From contig NW_022145561.1 of the NCBI RefSeq assembly GCF_000002235.5, positions 1,070,001 through 1,134,000 of the forward strand: 64,000 nucleotides of DNA. The letters run 5' to 3'. A program made the translations under genes and the position numbers. The notes under the pieces were generated by a model. The model was given only the letters and a program-made list of their open reading frames with translations, made no database searches and was not told where the DNA came from. The first letter of the stretch is position 1; each line of letters opens with the position of its first letter. This DNA is from Strongylocentrotus purpuratus. Taxonomy: Eukaryota; Echinodermata; Echinoidea; Camarodonta; Strongylocentrotidae. Shown one piece after another: positions 1 through 12,099 of this stretch.

Positions 1-48
1 GAATGTAAAGATAGATTAGGATAAAGGGATATAGGGAGGGAGGGAAAG

Positions 49-90
<42 letters not shown>

Positions 91-120
91 GGGGGCGGCG
101 ACGGGGAGAGAGTTGAGTGG
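1..120. repeat. Compound AT / GA / poly(G) simple repeat
   Basis: An (AT)n run at about 49-67 passes directly into (AG)n to about 90 and then a short G run. The rest of the first 120 bases is purine rich. There is no coding signal. The GA-then-G arrangement recurs elsewhere in the window. Confidence 0.9.
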
Positions 121-654
121 AAAATAGAAATTGGGGCATGTATTATCGAATTATCGAAATATCACGTGCACGTCGTGCTTGACGGCGTTTTATACCCATG
201 ACTTAAGTTTCCCAACTCTGAGTTGATTATTACCAATGTCTGTATCTCAAAGTGATTGATGATTTCTTCCCGGGATTCAAGTTCACTGCTCTTCACCTAA
301 CCTCAGCTGTCCAGTTGGCGGACCACACGATCAGTATACCCAGGGGGTGTTTCACAAACGATCGACTGTAGGAGTTAACTATAACAGGTCGTTCACTATG
401 TGCTCTCACCATTACTGGCATTGGTCTCTCAAGGGACATACAAATCATTGTCGCATATCTACAAAATTTGAATGTTTTGACAATTCACTATTGAAGGAAA
501 AAATATTATCTAAAGATCCTAATGGTGAGAGCCAACAGTGGAATAAATGGCCTGCCATAATTTTGTCCAACCTAAAGTCGATCTTAGTCTTTGTGAAACA
601 CTCCCCTGATCACCTTGTCTTCATTGATGCATAAGTTCAACCCAGTTCGATTTG

Positions 655-760
655 TGTTGGTGTCGAAGTCTAGCGGATGTATCTCTGGGCTCTCGATCAC
701 TAGGTACGGAGTTCAAATCCCTGCGATGGCACTAACACCCTTTGTTTGCTATACTCTCCA
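655..760 (+). mobile_element. tRNA-derived SINE head, decayed
   Basis: The segment begins TTGGTGTCGAAGTCTAGCGG, which looks like a Pol III A box in a tRNA-like acceptor/D-arm context. A B-box-like GGAGTTCAAATCC lies about 45 bases on, followed by GGCACTAACACCCTTTG. The SINE at 56758 has the matching GGCACTAATATCTTTGG after its own B box. This suggests the same broad family. No tail or target duplication is visible, so the 3' limit is uncertain. Confidence 0.4.
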
Positions 761-1689
761 ACAAGGAGGAATATTCCTTAAATGCAAGAGCGCCTTATCG
801 GGGAGCTCACCTTTAGTAAGGGGTAATAACAGGACTGTCCTTAGAATCATTAGGATTAAGCTCTATATTACTAACTTTAATGACTGTGATGACTATTATT
901 TCCCGAAAAGACCCCGATGAGGAACTGACTGGTCTCTTCCAGTGATTGAGTGGAAGGCTGAAGATTTTATATTAAAAAAACCCCAGTAAACTCCATATCG
1001 GATATTCATGACCTCAGTCTAATACAATTTACATTGTCAGTATTTCTAGTAAAATTTTATTGCAGTTTCTTCAAGTTCCAGTCGTGTACGCTAGACTTAA
1101 CTCTGTTTCAAATTTCTGAAATATACCTATAGCGATTTGAATGACATTCATTGAATTGTGACAAAAGTAGTTTTCATTTTCTGTATAACTTTTTGTTATT
1201 AGGAGAAAGCACATGTAGTGAATTGTATGGCAGATGTCATTGTGTTTAGCGTATATTTCACTACATCTTTAGATATCTATAACAAATACAAATATAAGGA
1301 AACAAATAAAGGAAGAAAGAATGGACGGAAGAAAGAAAGAAAAAAAAAACACATTAAGTTACTAGTATAATTATACATGTATAACGGCAATGGTTTAGGT
1401 CTAGCAAATTCAAAATATTGAGTAATATATCAGTAGAAATATTCATTCTCGGTGCAAATACATACGTTAACAATAGAGTATGATTGCTTTATCATATCTA
1501 TTGAATATTGTATCCGATAAATCGTTTGATAGGTTGAGAGGATTTGTTTGTGATTCGCTAAATCTCTAATTGAATTGTGATGCTGAGCACAAATCTCTCT
1601 AATGCCTTACGTGACACTATTTTACCCCATAGGTCTAAATAAATGATCACATATTCTTCAAATTGGCAACACAAATATTGTGTTGTACT

Positions 1690-1760
1690 GTAGGTTTGCG
1701 GGTGCACCACGTGAGAGAGAGAGAGAGAGAGAGGATTGAGGAGTCCTGAAAAGAATAGTC
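1690..1760 (+). repeat. Copy 1 of a dispersed repeat (TTTGCGGGTGCACC family)
   Basis: About 70 bases: ACTGTAGGTTTGCGGGTGCA, CCACGTG, a GA run, then GGATTGAGGAGTCCTGAAAA. The same order of motifs occurs at 3820-3890 (+) and 48905-48985 (-). The copy at 3818-4040 shows that this is the left end of a longer mobile unit. Confidence 0.7.
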
Positions 1761-2180
1761 CTGAATATTTTGTTCCCTTTATTGCTACATTTTTAGATAA
1801 CATTGTAATGTCTCTGAAAAAACATACATGGGTAAAAAAAAAAAATTAAAAAGGTGTCGATAAATTGAAAAGATTACAAATTAATACATAACACATAATA
1901 ATCATTTTGAACCTTTCAACATGTTGCCAATTTAAGAATTGTAATGCTTATTTTCTTTTATAATTCCTGTTATCTGAATCTGAAAGTTATTGAGCCGAAC
2001 CACAGAGCGTGGCATGACTGCATCGAAAGGCATCATTATATGAGATTCACAGATCCAATATAGTTCAATTTAGGTGAGTTTAAATCGGGTAAATCAAAAG
2101 TGATTGGTGCCCAAGGATTATTACATTAAAGGAGGGAATAGTTTTCACGCAGGCCACCAGTTGGTCGTACATCATTCTAC

Positions 2181-3597
2181 CTTTTAATACTAGTTTTTGA
2201 GTCATAAGTAACCCCTTTGAATACAAAAATATAAGAAGCTATGATAATATTCTGGTTTTATATAGCGTTCGATAATTTGACGATGTCAACGCGCTTTACA
2301 TTTATTTAAGAAATGAAATAATGATGATGATACAAGTTGCAAATCCATTAGTGATTGAGGAAACGAGAACTACTTGAAATTATTAATATACATTATACCA
2401 TTTGAACCTTTGTCATTTTTAATTAACTTTTATCAGTAAATTAATCAGTACATGTAACCTTGTTACGAAGATGAAGTTCGATTCTTCATTTGAAAAGAAT
2501 AAACACGGCAGACCTTTAAAAAAGAAAAACATGAGAAAATTATGAATCAATGAAACAGCATACCTTTGATTTGGGTGTTGGGCCTTACATAAAGTGGTGA
2601 AAACACACGACATCTTGCCATGTTTAGAAAATAGAAACAATATATTTCTTGCCCCAAGTGGTGTTGCTTGAATCGAGCAGTAACAATCGATATGTACATA
2701 GTTAATTTATAAGTGAACTTTAAAAACGGACCCCTTCCTCAATAGGCGTACTACTAAATCCCCCTGATGCGTACATTACGGCCCTCATCTCTGTTTTTGA
2801 ACAAGTACAGTAAATTGTTGCCATGGTTAAAAGAAAAAATACGAATTTTTACTGAGCCATACCCTAATCCAGGCTCTCCGATACAAAATAAAATGAGAAT
2901 TTTCAATTATTTTAAAGTAGTTTATCTCTCTCTCTCATCCTTCCATAACGCTTTAACTGATAAGAGCACGGATAACATATTTATTTTGTTTGGGGATTAA
3001 ATGAAATATGGATTGAGGAATTACGGTATTATTGTATTAGTAAGAAATAATGGTTAAATGGTTTACTCTAAATTGGATTTTAGCGGTATTTGATTGATGC
3101 ATAATGACTTTGAAAAATATGGGGGAAGGTCTTAAAAACAAAGAAAACATTACATTCTAAAGGGCGTTTGAAATGCGTGTTGCTGTAAAGCAAAGAGAAC
3201 GAGGGAACTAGAATGATGCAAGTGCGCACGAAGTAACAATTTGTGAAAATTGTAGTCACTTTACATAAATTGGGGGATTCAAATAGGTGATTTTGTAATG
3301 TAGCTGGGGCGTGTTTTCAGACAACATTACTCTCCAGTTTATTCAAATATACAACATGACGGAAATGCATAGTATCAAAATCATATTTTGGGTTTTGTTT
3401 AAAGGACGTTCCGCGAAAAGCACAAACAAACAAACAAACAAACAAACAAACGTAACATACTAAACATCGGAATCCTGAAGATTTATTAAGGAGTGATTAC
3501 CGGGTGATGTTTTGTTTGTTTGTTTTGATTTGCGGATCTCTTCCGTTGATTGTTTCAGGGTTGTGCGTAATTTATTGTCAAAATTCGCAATTACATG
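2181..3597 (+). repeat. Tandem segmental duplication, copy A
   Basis: From CTTTTAATACTAG to AAAATTCGCAATTACATG this 1.4-kb block is repeated head to tail at 3598-5458. Shared landmarks in the same order include GGACCCCTT..CTCAATAGGCG (2730 and 4342), CGGCCCTCATCTCTG and TGGGGGATTCAAATAGGTGA. Copy A lacks two blocks present in copy B and so shows their empty sites. It also holds a decayed LINE/SINE-type tail (TATATAGCG..GCGCTTTACA near 2260-2300) and a (CAAA)n run at 3420-3451. No gene. Confidence 0.85.
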
Positions 3598-3805
3598 CTT
3601 TTTAATACTAGTGTTTGAGTCATAAGCAACCACTTTGAAAAAAATGTAAGAAATAATAATGATATTCCGGGTTTATATAGCGCTCGTTAAATCGACGATG
3701 TTAAGGCGGAGTACAGTTATTCAAGATATGAAATAATGAGGATGATACAAGTTGCAAACCATTAGTGATTGAGGAAACGAGAACTACTTGAAATTATTAA
3801 TATAC

Positions 3806-4052
3806 ATTATAGCATTTATACAGTAGGTTTGCGGGTGCACCATGTGAGAGAGAGAGAGAGAAAGAGGGTTGAGGAGTCCTGAAAAGGACTCTGACTTGGT
3901 AATCTTTCTTGGGGTGTGGTAGTCCTGAAAAAGACTGTTTGTTATCTTTCTTAGCATATAGTTCCAAGGAGAACTATAGCGCTTGGACAGTATGAGTGGC
4001 TCGACGTTTCGAACAGGTTGACTATCCGTCGTCAAGCAGCATTATAGCATTT
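3806..4052. mobile_element. 223-bp insertion with 12-bp target duplication
   Basis: The inserted sequence is 3818-4040. It is flanked by ATTATAGCATTT at 3806-3817 and again at 4041-4052. Copy A of the segmental duplication has a single ATTATACCATTT (2392-2403) at the same place. The insert starts ATACAGTAGGTTTGCGGGTG, has a GA run and a small palindrome GAGTCC-TGAAAA-GGACTC, and ends GTCGTCAAGCAGC. There are no terminal inverted repeats and no A-rich or microsatellite tail. The class is undetermined; a 12-bp duplication is longer than usual for cut-and-paste elements. Confidence 0.75.
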
Positions 4053-4991
4053 GAACCTTTGTCAATTTTAATTAACTTATCAGTATGTAACCTTGTTACG
4101 AAGATCAAGTTCAATTCTTCATTAATTTTGAAAAGAATGAACACGGCAGACATTTAAAAAAGAAAAACATAAGAAAATTATGATTCAATGAATCATAAAG
4201 TGGTGAAAAGTGGTGAAAAAACACGACATCTTGTCATTTTTAGAAATAGAAACAATATATTTCTTGCCCCACGTCGAGTTGCTTAAATCGAGGAGTAAAA
4301 ATCAATATGTACATGGTTCATTAAAGTGAACTTTAAAAAAGGACCCCTTTCTCAATAGGCGTACTACTAAATCCCCCTCATGCGTACATTACGGCCCTCA
4401 TCTCTGTTTTTGAACAAGTACAGTAAGTTGTTGCCATAAGTTGAACCATACCCTAATCCAGGCTCTCCGGTTCAAAATAAAATGAGAATTTTCAATTATT
4501 TTAAAGTCGTTTATCTCTCTCTTTCATCCTTCCATAACGCCTTATCTGATAAGAACACGGATAACATATTTATTTTGTTAGGAGATAAAATGAAATATGG
4601 ATTGAGTAAGAAATAAGGGTTTAATGGTTAACTCTAAATTGGATTTTAGCGGTATTTGATTGATGCATAATGACTTTGAAAAAATATGGGGGAAGGAATT
4701 AAAAACAAAGAAAACACTACATTCTAAAGGGCGTTTGAACTGCGTGTTGCTGTAAAGCAAAGAGAAACAAGAGAACCAGAAGTGTGCACGAAGCAACAAT
4801 TTGTGAAAATTGTAGTCACTTTACATACATTGGGGGATTCAAATAGGTGATTTTGTAATGTAGCTGGGGCGTGTTTTCAGACAACATATTACTCTCCAGT
4901 TTATTCAAATATACAACATGACAGAAATATATAATAATTCGGGATTTTAATTTAAAAAATAAACAACAACATGATTTTTTATTTTGTTTAA

Positions 4992-5177
4992 AGACCGTCA
5001 ATACTACTGAGCTAGAAGAGATTAGACCACACAGCGAGGTCACTGACAGGTGGCTATCTCATTAACTCAGCTCTCAACTAACATACGAAAAAGAGGATCA
5101 TGGGGGACCAACAGGCACCGATTGGGGAAGTTTTCTATATAGAGGGAGCAAGTAGCTACAAGTAGGACAGTGGGGCT
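4992..5177. mobile_element. TTAA-flanked short element, copy 1 (186 bp)
   Basis: Flanked by TTAA at 4988-4991 and 5178-5181. It contains GATTAGACC, GAGGTCACTGACAGGTGG, CTCAACTAACATA and AAAAAGAGGATCATGGGGGA in the same order as 54345-54531, which is 187 bp and also sits between TTAA tetranucleotides. Terminal inverted similarity is weak (AG..C at both ends). The TTAA target is characteristic of piggyBac-like transposition; the assignment is inference from target site and size. Confidence 0.65.
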
Positions 5178-5459
5178 TTAAGAAGGACCTACTGTATACG
5201 GAAAGTGTATATCGAAATTGTATTTGAGTCTTTTATAAAGCCTTAAAGGACATTCCGAGTAAAGCACACACAAAAAAAACAAAAACAAAAACAAAAACGA
5301 AACGTAATAAACATCGGAACCTGAAGATTTATTAAGGATTGATTACCGGGTTATTTTTTGTTTGTTTATTTTGATTTGCGGATCTCTTCCGCTTCCATCG
5401 ATGCTGGTGATTGTTTCAGGGTTGTGCGTAATTTATTGTCAAAATTCGCAATTACATGC

Positions 5460-6330
5460 TACCGATATTATACTTGAGCTGAATCGTAATATAATCCGCG
5501 TTCAGTGTGAACCACTTATGGTAAGAAATTATCGATGCTTTTGATTGCCTTGCCGAGAGAATTCAATGTATGTTTAGTTTTTGGCAGATGAAATAAATTA
5601 AATAGAATCAAACTCCTTAACTTGAATCATCAGATCGGGTTACCCGACCTTTTATGAAAACATGGGTCCGTTTGATTCACGAATTGTCAGGGGTGATATT
5701 TGTGAAATAAACCTCTCTCATCTACAAATGGTCTGGTTCAATTTACCCGACACTTTGTGTCATTGTGAGAATCCAAAGGCAAATCAACGTAAGGTCACGA
5801 AAGGTCGTAGGGAGGGGCGGGGGTGGGGGGGGGGGGGCTGCTGAACTCCCATCGCAGTGATCAATATAGGCTCGCATTTGCTGTAAGAACTCAACAAATC
5901 CCCCAAAGAGATTTAGATGCCTACTAAATCTCATCATATTTATGATCGAGGCGGAGGCATGCATTGTCCTCCCTCAGCAGAACACACATACCTATTCTCC
6001 CTAATGAGTTTATAATCGGCGTGTTCTCTTCCCAGATTTGGTTTCCACATCACATTGGTCGAATTTGATACGGCATTTAGCATGGTTTAATCAAGAGCAA
6101 AGCTTTTGACATTTTCGGAATCCTCTTCGATTCGGATCGGTTAGATTATATTTGATGAAACAGAAATTGATAAAGTGATTCCGCGGATGTGTTGGTATCG
6201 GGTAATAACAATCTGGTGTAATTAAAAAAAAAATGTAAATTACAATTTTGCAGTGTGAATGAATGCGGAGATGAAAATATAGAGGCGGGGATATAAACCA
6301 AGGAAAGAGAATGTAATATTAGTATTAAGA
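5460..6330. other. Non-coding stretch with a poly(G) run
   Basis: No gene supported. A 13-base G run lies at 5825-5837 within GGGGCGGGGGTGGGG context. Open frames on both strands across it are proline/glycine artefacts. Confidence 0.6.
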
Positions 6331-6332
6331 CC

Positions 6333-6503
<171 letters not shown>

Positions 6504-8967
6504 ATCCCAGTGAATTAAGAAGTGTCGAATATAGAATCAAGGGTGTGTCCGAGTGAAGAAAGGTTTGGAATTCAAGGTGAAATGATATAGCGAGAGTAAT
6601 CATAAACCTTTCTAAAGATACCTCGCCTATATAACAAGATAAAACAACACGTATAATGCTATGCAGAGGGCGACGCCCCCCTCACTCCGGGAACGGAGGG
6701 ACCGCGTGCGTGTTCCCAAAATCTCCGGCTCGTAACAAAAGAAAAAGGTCTGACTTATGCTGACAAAGGGGGGGGGGGGGGGCGGTTGGGGGTGCTGGGA
6801 ACACGCATATGCGTACGCATAGGCGCATCCAATACATGGATAAGTTCATTTGGGCTGACTGGTATTAACAGAATGGAGCTATAATGGTATTAATACACAG
6901 CAGTGAGGGCATTAGTAAGAGTTACCCGCACAAGGTATATTTGGAACAGTCTAACATGCCCGAGGCGATAGCCTAGGGTGTTTGGACTGTTTTGAAGATA
7001 CCGAGTGGGGGTAATTTTACTAATGCCAGATCAAAATGATGTGTATTATTTGTTTTATAAGATGATGTTTTATTTGTTTTATAACATGATGTTTTATAAC
7101 ATGATTTTACTAATGACAGGTCATTAGTAAAATTACATGTTATGCAAAATGATTGTCAGGTCACGTGTACACTCTCAATCAATCATTTGATTAGGATCCG
7201 CTTCATCATGTTATAAAAGTAATGAACGTAACATGACAAAGAAACAGAGATAGAAAAAAGCCTTGATCACCAATATCTGGAACAGACAAGGCACCTCGTA
7301 GCGTAATTTTATTAAACTTTAACAGAAAAAGTAGTCCTAATCATCCAATGCAGAGCCCAAATCCTGTTCTTGTTCACAAGTTGAAAAGGGAAATTGAGCT
7401 TGAAAGGAAAATCTATAAGAGAATGTTTTTTTGAATATTCAAAACGAGGGACAACAAGGGAAAAAAAAGGGTTTCCCTACCAAAATATATTGTCAACTCT
7501 CCACAGAAATTGCAATATAAGTCGACACCCTGTACTTCCCATTAACGATATTGGATTTTCATGATTTTTTCTAGGACAGCTAACTATCACTGTTCCATAT
7601 TGCAATTTAGTGTCTGATCGATGTATTTGTAGAAGAACGTAACACAATACAAAACACACTCAATTTGAAGCTTTTGTACGATAAATCAATTTGAGCTTTC
7701 CTTAAAACTTCTAAGATGCTTCTGTGTATATTGTAGCGTAGTCGTCTGTATGAAATGTATATAATATCATGATGAACAAATCTCATGTTTTGTTATAATT
7801 TTCATCATACGATCTATTGCATACTTTATGTATTTTGTAACTTTGTTAGTGTAATTAGTTCCAGATAGGTAATGCATTCAGGTAATCACTGTAATGGAGC
7901 CAAATTTGGAAAGAAATATGAAAGCCATTCTTAATCTTTGATAGTACAAAAAAAACAACATTTCGGTTGCTTTCTTTGTCTCCGTGCCCGATCACTCGTT
8001 TACCAAACGTGCAATTTTGCACAAAACAATAGCCACCAATTATTCACAGGATTGCTTTAAGCAACGCAATGGCTATGCAAGATTACCCATGATAGATACA
8101 ATGTGGCCTATGGGGATGTTTGGCATAGAAAAAGAGAAAGGGAATGTCCACCCGGTAGCCGAGAAGCCTGTTTCAAATCGGGCAAAGTTAGATTTCCATG
8201 CAATCGAAACCGGGCTGACCAGATTAAACGTATTGAAAAAAAAAACAGAAATACGAAGTTGCAAACCATCCAGAGACTCCTAATAAATTGCGTTACTGAC
8301 TAATTAATTATATCATTAAAAAATGTTATTCTCAGTTTTATTTATGGATAACTGATTTTCTAATATAACTGAAGATATGACGTATACAATTCAATACTGA
8401 ATGAACGTCATTAAACTATTACCAACAACACCAAAAACACCCGGATATTATCTTGGTTTTTATATAAGCAAAAAGATTAGAGAAAAAATATTAGGGAAAG
8501 ATTGAGCAATATCCGATTAAAAACATGAAAATCATGAGTTTTAATTTTTGATCAGTGAAACACAAATTGGCAACACTGTGGCATATCCTGTGACCTCCTC
8601 TACAATTTGCTCTGTGCAGAACGTTTCATAAACTCTCCTTTTTCTTAGTAATTGAAGATGGAATAGACTTGTTCCATACAGGGGTACTATACAAACATGT
8701 TTGCAATAATTATATTCAGGGTGGATGAATGTCGAACATTTTCTTTAGGGAAAATATAATTTGTTAAAGGTGTTTAGTACAGGGCAAAGCGAAAGAGAGC
8801 TAGCAACACCAACAAATCATTTTATCATTAATAGTACTCCATCAATTGGTATTTGATTGATCGCACCTTCAAAAATTCATAACTTTTGCTCAAACTTTCA
8901 CTGACCAGTTTCCTTAATTTTTCTGCTTCAATTTAAAACAGATTTATATCAGGGTGGACTTCCTCTT
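6504..8967. other. Non-coding stretch with a short perfect palindrome
   Basis: No gene supported. A 15-base G run lies at 6768-6782. AT-rich direct and inverted motifs near 7010-7220 include a palindrome (entry at 7105). The overlapping frames at 7984-8303 (both strands) show no recognisable domain. Confidence 0.55.
7105..7134. repeat. Perfect 13-bp-arm palindrome
   Basis: ATTTTACTAATGA, spacer CAGG, TCATTAGTAAAAT. The related string GGTAATTTTACTAATGCCAG lies about 100 bases upstream, so it is probably the remnant of a foldback-type MITE end. Confidence 0.7.
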
Positions 8968-8971
8968 TTAA

Positions 8972-9526
8972 ATGTACTTTATGTCCCATTTGCAGGCCCC
9001 AAAATAAAAAGGTTGAATTCCAACGGCATTTGAAAGATAATACGAATTTAGAACTTCCCTGAAAAAAATAGGGGGGGGGGGGGGCTTGAAAATGTCTGTA
9101 AGTGGGAAAGTAACGAATATTATTTGTCGAATCGACTTAAGAGCTATAGAGCCAGTAAGTAATGGTTTGATTTTCGGACCATTGTACCGAATGGTCGTAC
9201 GTTTTATGCAGCGCAAAGATTCAATCAGTTTAGTTTTGGCCATTACAAGAAGTGGGATATTGATGTAGACAAATGTTCATGTACCCTTTACAGCTCATTC
9301 TACTGTATGTCATTACCATAGAAGAAGAAAAAGCCAGTCAGTCACTCAATAGTGTCTGACAGTGAAGTCTAGCAAGTAAACAGGTTTTCTTGCATAATTT
9401 GAATATTAGGACACTGCTAACGTTTGAATTTCACAGATAGGACATACATGACATAATTTTTGTATTCATAATTCCTGCAAAGTTCTACAGAATTTGATTT
9501 TGGCTGCAAAAGGGACATAGTATCTT
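8972..9526. mobile_element. TTAA-flanked MITE family 1, uninterrupted copy (555 bp)
   Basis: Flanked by TTAA at 8968-8971 and 9527-9530. Imperfect terminal inverted repeats: left TGTACTTTATGTCCCATTTG, right end reading GATACTATGTCCCTTTTGC on the other strand. A poly(G) run lies near 9070. Nearly the same sequence flanks the foldback element at 23135-23597 and 28005-28077. GATAGGAC occurs once here, at 9436-9443, which is the empty site for that insertion. No transposase frame; non-autonomous. A piggyBac-like mobiliser is inferred from TTAA only. Confidence 0.8.
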
Positions 9527-9530
9527 TTAA

Positions 9531-10177
9531 AGATCATAATATAATTAGCACCCCGATGTCCAAATTTTAAGGGTATGCTCGGACACCTCACTTTTCGTAC
9601 ACTGGTATTCTCAACAGCAACAACAAAATCTCGGTAAAGGGGCTGCAGCCGCCACCAAACATTTACTAATTATGCCTAGATCTCGGGCACTGCTACCTGG
9701 AGAAAAACAACACGTTAACTAACAAATAAATTCTTCGGACAAAATTCGGAAATGTAATCGCCAATTCTGTTTCTCAGAAGTACTTCCTAATCTGATCTTA
9801 ATCAATGGCCAATCCTCAGTCCTGTTTCCGTGATCTGCAGACGTCTGCACTACTGTAATTCTTCATGTAATTCATATATGAAAACCTGCCTTGTATTTCT
9901 TTACTTAGTGGGTCTAATTTTCCTTGAATTAAGTGGGAACACGTTAAATTAAGATAGATCCGGATGGGTCAAATCCCTTTGAATTGAAGAAATTAGCCAA
10001 TCGTGTCTATCCTGCTTTATAATAGCAGTGAGCCGAGTGACGTATTAAAGTGCAATTAATCGGCGAGGAAATTGCCCTGTAATTTGCTGCATGCACGCGT
10101 TTTATATCATGCTCTGCCTAATATCACAGTGATTTCGATTCGGTAGATTATTAATGATATTGAATATACTAGTGGTT
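9531..10177. other. Non-coding, no repeat recognised
   Basis: Moderate-complexity sequence without a supported coding frame. I see nothing definite in it. Confidence 0.5.
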
Positions 10178-10185
10178 GGTAAAGG

Positions 10186-10385
10186 CAGTGGCGGATCCGG
10201 GGGGGGGGGGGGGTATCGGCCGGCGCGATTTTCAAATTTTTGGGAGCAAAACAAAATCAAATTAGTGCTCCTTACCCCCCCCCCCCCCCCGCCCCCTCCC
10301 CCCGCTTATTCACCAGCTGGCTGTTTTGCCCCTCTTGGGTCCCCTCTTTGGCCCCCTCCCCTGCCACCGGCTGGATCCGCCCATG
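10186..10385. mobile_element. hAT-type MITE, 200 bp
   Basis: Terminal inverted repeats CAGTGGCGGATCC (left) and GGATCCGCCCATG (right, reverse CATGGGCGGATCC). Flanks are GGTAAAGG at 10178-10185 and GGTAGAGG at 10386-10393, an 8-bp duplication with one mismatch. CAG(T/G)GGCGGA ends and 8-bp duplications are typical of hAT elements. The interior is poly(G) and poly(C) with no transposase. The proline-rich open frames here are artefacts. Confidence 0.75.
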
Positions 10386-10393
10386 GGTAGAGG

Positions 10394-10810
10394 ACTATGA
10401 TCGAAAACAAATTCTTAAAATGTGGATGAAATTCGTCATATTTTCATTTTGGTAATTGTTCCAAAAAGACATACATGTTTGCATTATTCATGAGTATATA
10501 AAGAAACTTTGGGCCGTATTGTGTTCATTCATTAAAACCTGGATTTGGGTCTTAGATTACGTATAACAAATGAAAACCTAGACCACAGACTAACTTCCTA
10601 TTCCTTTGCTAAAACCAAATTTTAACAGAAGCTTTTAATAGCCCAACTCCGGGTTGAAATTTTTAGAGAAAACAGACCTTTAACTTTTCAAAAGAGTTAT
10701 ATGGGATATAAGGGATATGGAAACATGATTTTCATTAAGGTTCGTTAACAGTAGGTAAGGGGCGCGGGGGCATGCGGGGGCATGAGCCCCTCATCGACGA
10801 GAATTTTATC
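10394..10810. other. Non-coding stretch
   Basis: No gene or recognised element. It ends in GGGGGCATGCGGGGGCATGA at about 10767. Confidence 0.5.
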
Positions 10811-10812
10811 CT

Positions 10813-10978
10813 TAAATGGGGGAGAAAAAGAAGGAGAAAGAGAAAGAAAAAGAGAAAGAGAAAGAGAAAGAGAAAGAGAAAGAGAAAGAGAAAGAGAAAG
10901 CGAAAGAGAAAGAGACAGAGAAAGAAAAAGAAAAGGAGAAAGAGAAAAGAGAAAAGGGAAAGAGAAGAGAAGACGATT
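10813..10978. repeat. (GAGAAA)n hexanucleotide microsatellite
   Basis: All-purine tract dominated by GAGAAA/GAAAGA. Because the period is six, several frames stay open on both strands (Lys-Glu-Arg on plus, Phe-Ser-Leu on minus). None is a gene. Confidence 0.95.
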
Positions 10979-12090
10979 GGAAATGGATGGAACAAACGTA
11001 AAAGAAGGTGATAATACACCTTGGCACCTACACGCAACTCCTCCTTCTGTGGCCCTTTACTTTGGCATATTATTTATTGAAATGAGATCGGTGACATCAT
11101 GACACCATGCAATGCCCCTAAAAACATCAAATCTATACCATTCTATTGATTGTATTACGGTATAGTGAGCCAAGGTCATCAGCGCAATAGATTAAGAGGC
11201 ACTCGTCCTAATATGCCACAATCAATGCAAATATTGGTTTAGAATCATGTATTTTTTGTTCGTCTGTTTACTTTCATTTTGTAAGCAATTGAACCTAAGG
11301 CCAATTAAAGGTTGACTAAAAGCCCCAGTTAATTTACTGACTCTCTGTTTTAAAGGTAGTGCCGGGCCAGTCTTTGATGTGCATGGGGAATCAATTTTCA
11401 ATGAATTCTGGTTATTGATAAAATCCGTCCAAGTTAAAGAATAAAACAAAAATCAAGTAAGGGGGCGGGGTGGGCTGTTGAAAACACATGTTAATATTCT
11501 GCGTAAATTTGGAGGCTATTTGGCCAAATATGTTGTACTCGATGTGAACTTGGTATGCATATGACAAGTGTTGGGTTTAGCCGCAGGATTATTCTGTGGG
11601 TGAAAATTAGCGAACAACTAATTTGTCGATCACCTGGAGAAAAACCACTGTATGCATAATATAGATAAATGAGATTACCCCTATACGTGTGGCTCCAAGA
11701 TATGTTACGAAGCTTATTATTTCTAGTATATTATTTTGTATAATAATTATGAGGGCACTGCAAGAGAAATCCTTTTCATGAGGCATTGCTGTCATGACAG
11801 TCTTCCATCTAGGAATAAACGGCTAAAAAAGCTTTAATTTATTTTTCGTTTTTACAAGACACCGACCTTCTCTTCAAGCTCGTAAATGCTCTGTAAAAAT
11901 CTGATTATACAGGTAATTTTAGTGTGAGATTTTGTGGAGCGGGTTTGCTTGCATCCCCTAATGGTCTGGACTAGTCTTTTTTCATTGGGTTGCAATTTGG
12001 TTGACGTTTAATTTGACTCGAAATGTAGGGCCGTAGCCCTTTCCATGAATAGCCAATCTGAAGAAAACAAACTACGAATTACACCATTTA
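10979..12090. other. Non-coding stretch
   Basis: No supported coding region. GGGGGCGGGGTGGG near 11461 is the only notable low-complexity patch. Confidence 0.5.
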
Positions 12091-12099
12091 CTTTCTTCT

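Larger units (their letters stand above)
121..2180. other. Non-coding stretch with decayed repeats
   Basis: AT-rich sequence with no supported gene. Short open frames here lack family similarity and splice context. It holds a probable SINE head near 655 and a short shared repeat near 1690, listed separately; otherwise I see nothing. Confidence 0.6.
3598..5458 (+). repeat. Tandem segmental duplication, copy B
   Basis: Second copy of the 2181-3597 block, ending at the same AAAATTCGCAATTACATG. It is about 440 bases longer. Most of the extra is two insertions, at 3818-4040 and 4992-5177, both with target duplications, plus some 50 bases after 5181. Scattered substitutions and small indels separate the copies, so the duplication is old, and the insertions are younger than it. 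No coding content. Confidence 0.85.

Noticed and set aside
7984-8303. 99-codon plus-strand frame as a small gene
   Set aside because: Overlapping frames on both strands, no domain, and non-ATG or weak context; indistinguishable from chance.
10735-11102. Lys/Glu/Arg-rich frames resembling a charged coiled coil
   Set aside because: Hexanucleotide (GAGAAA)n keeps several frames open on both strands; simple repeat.
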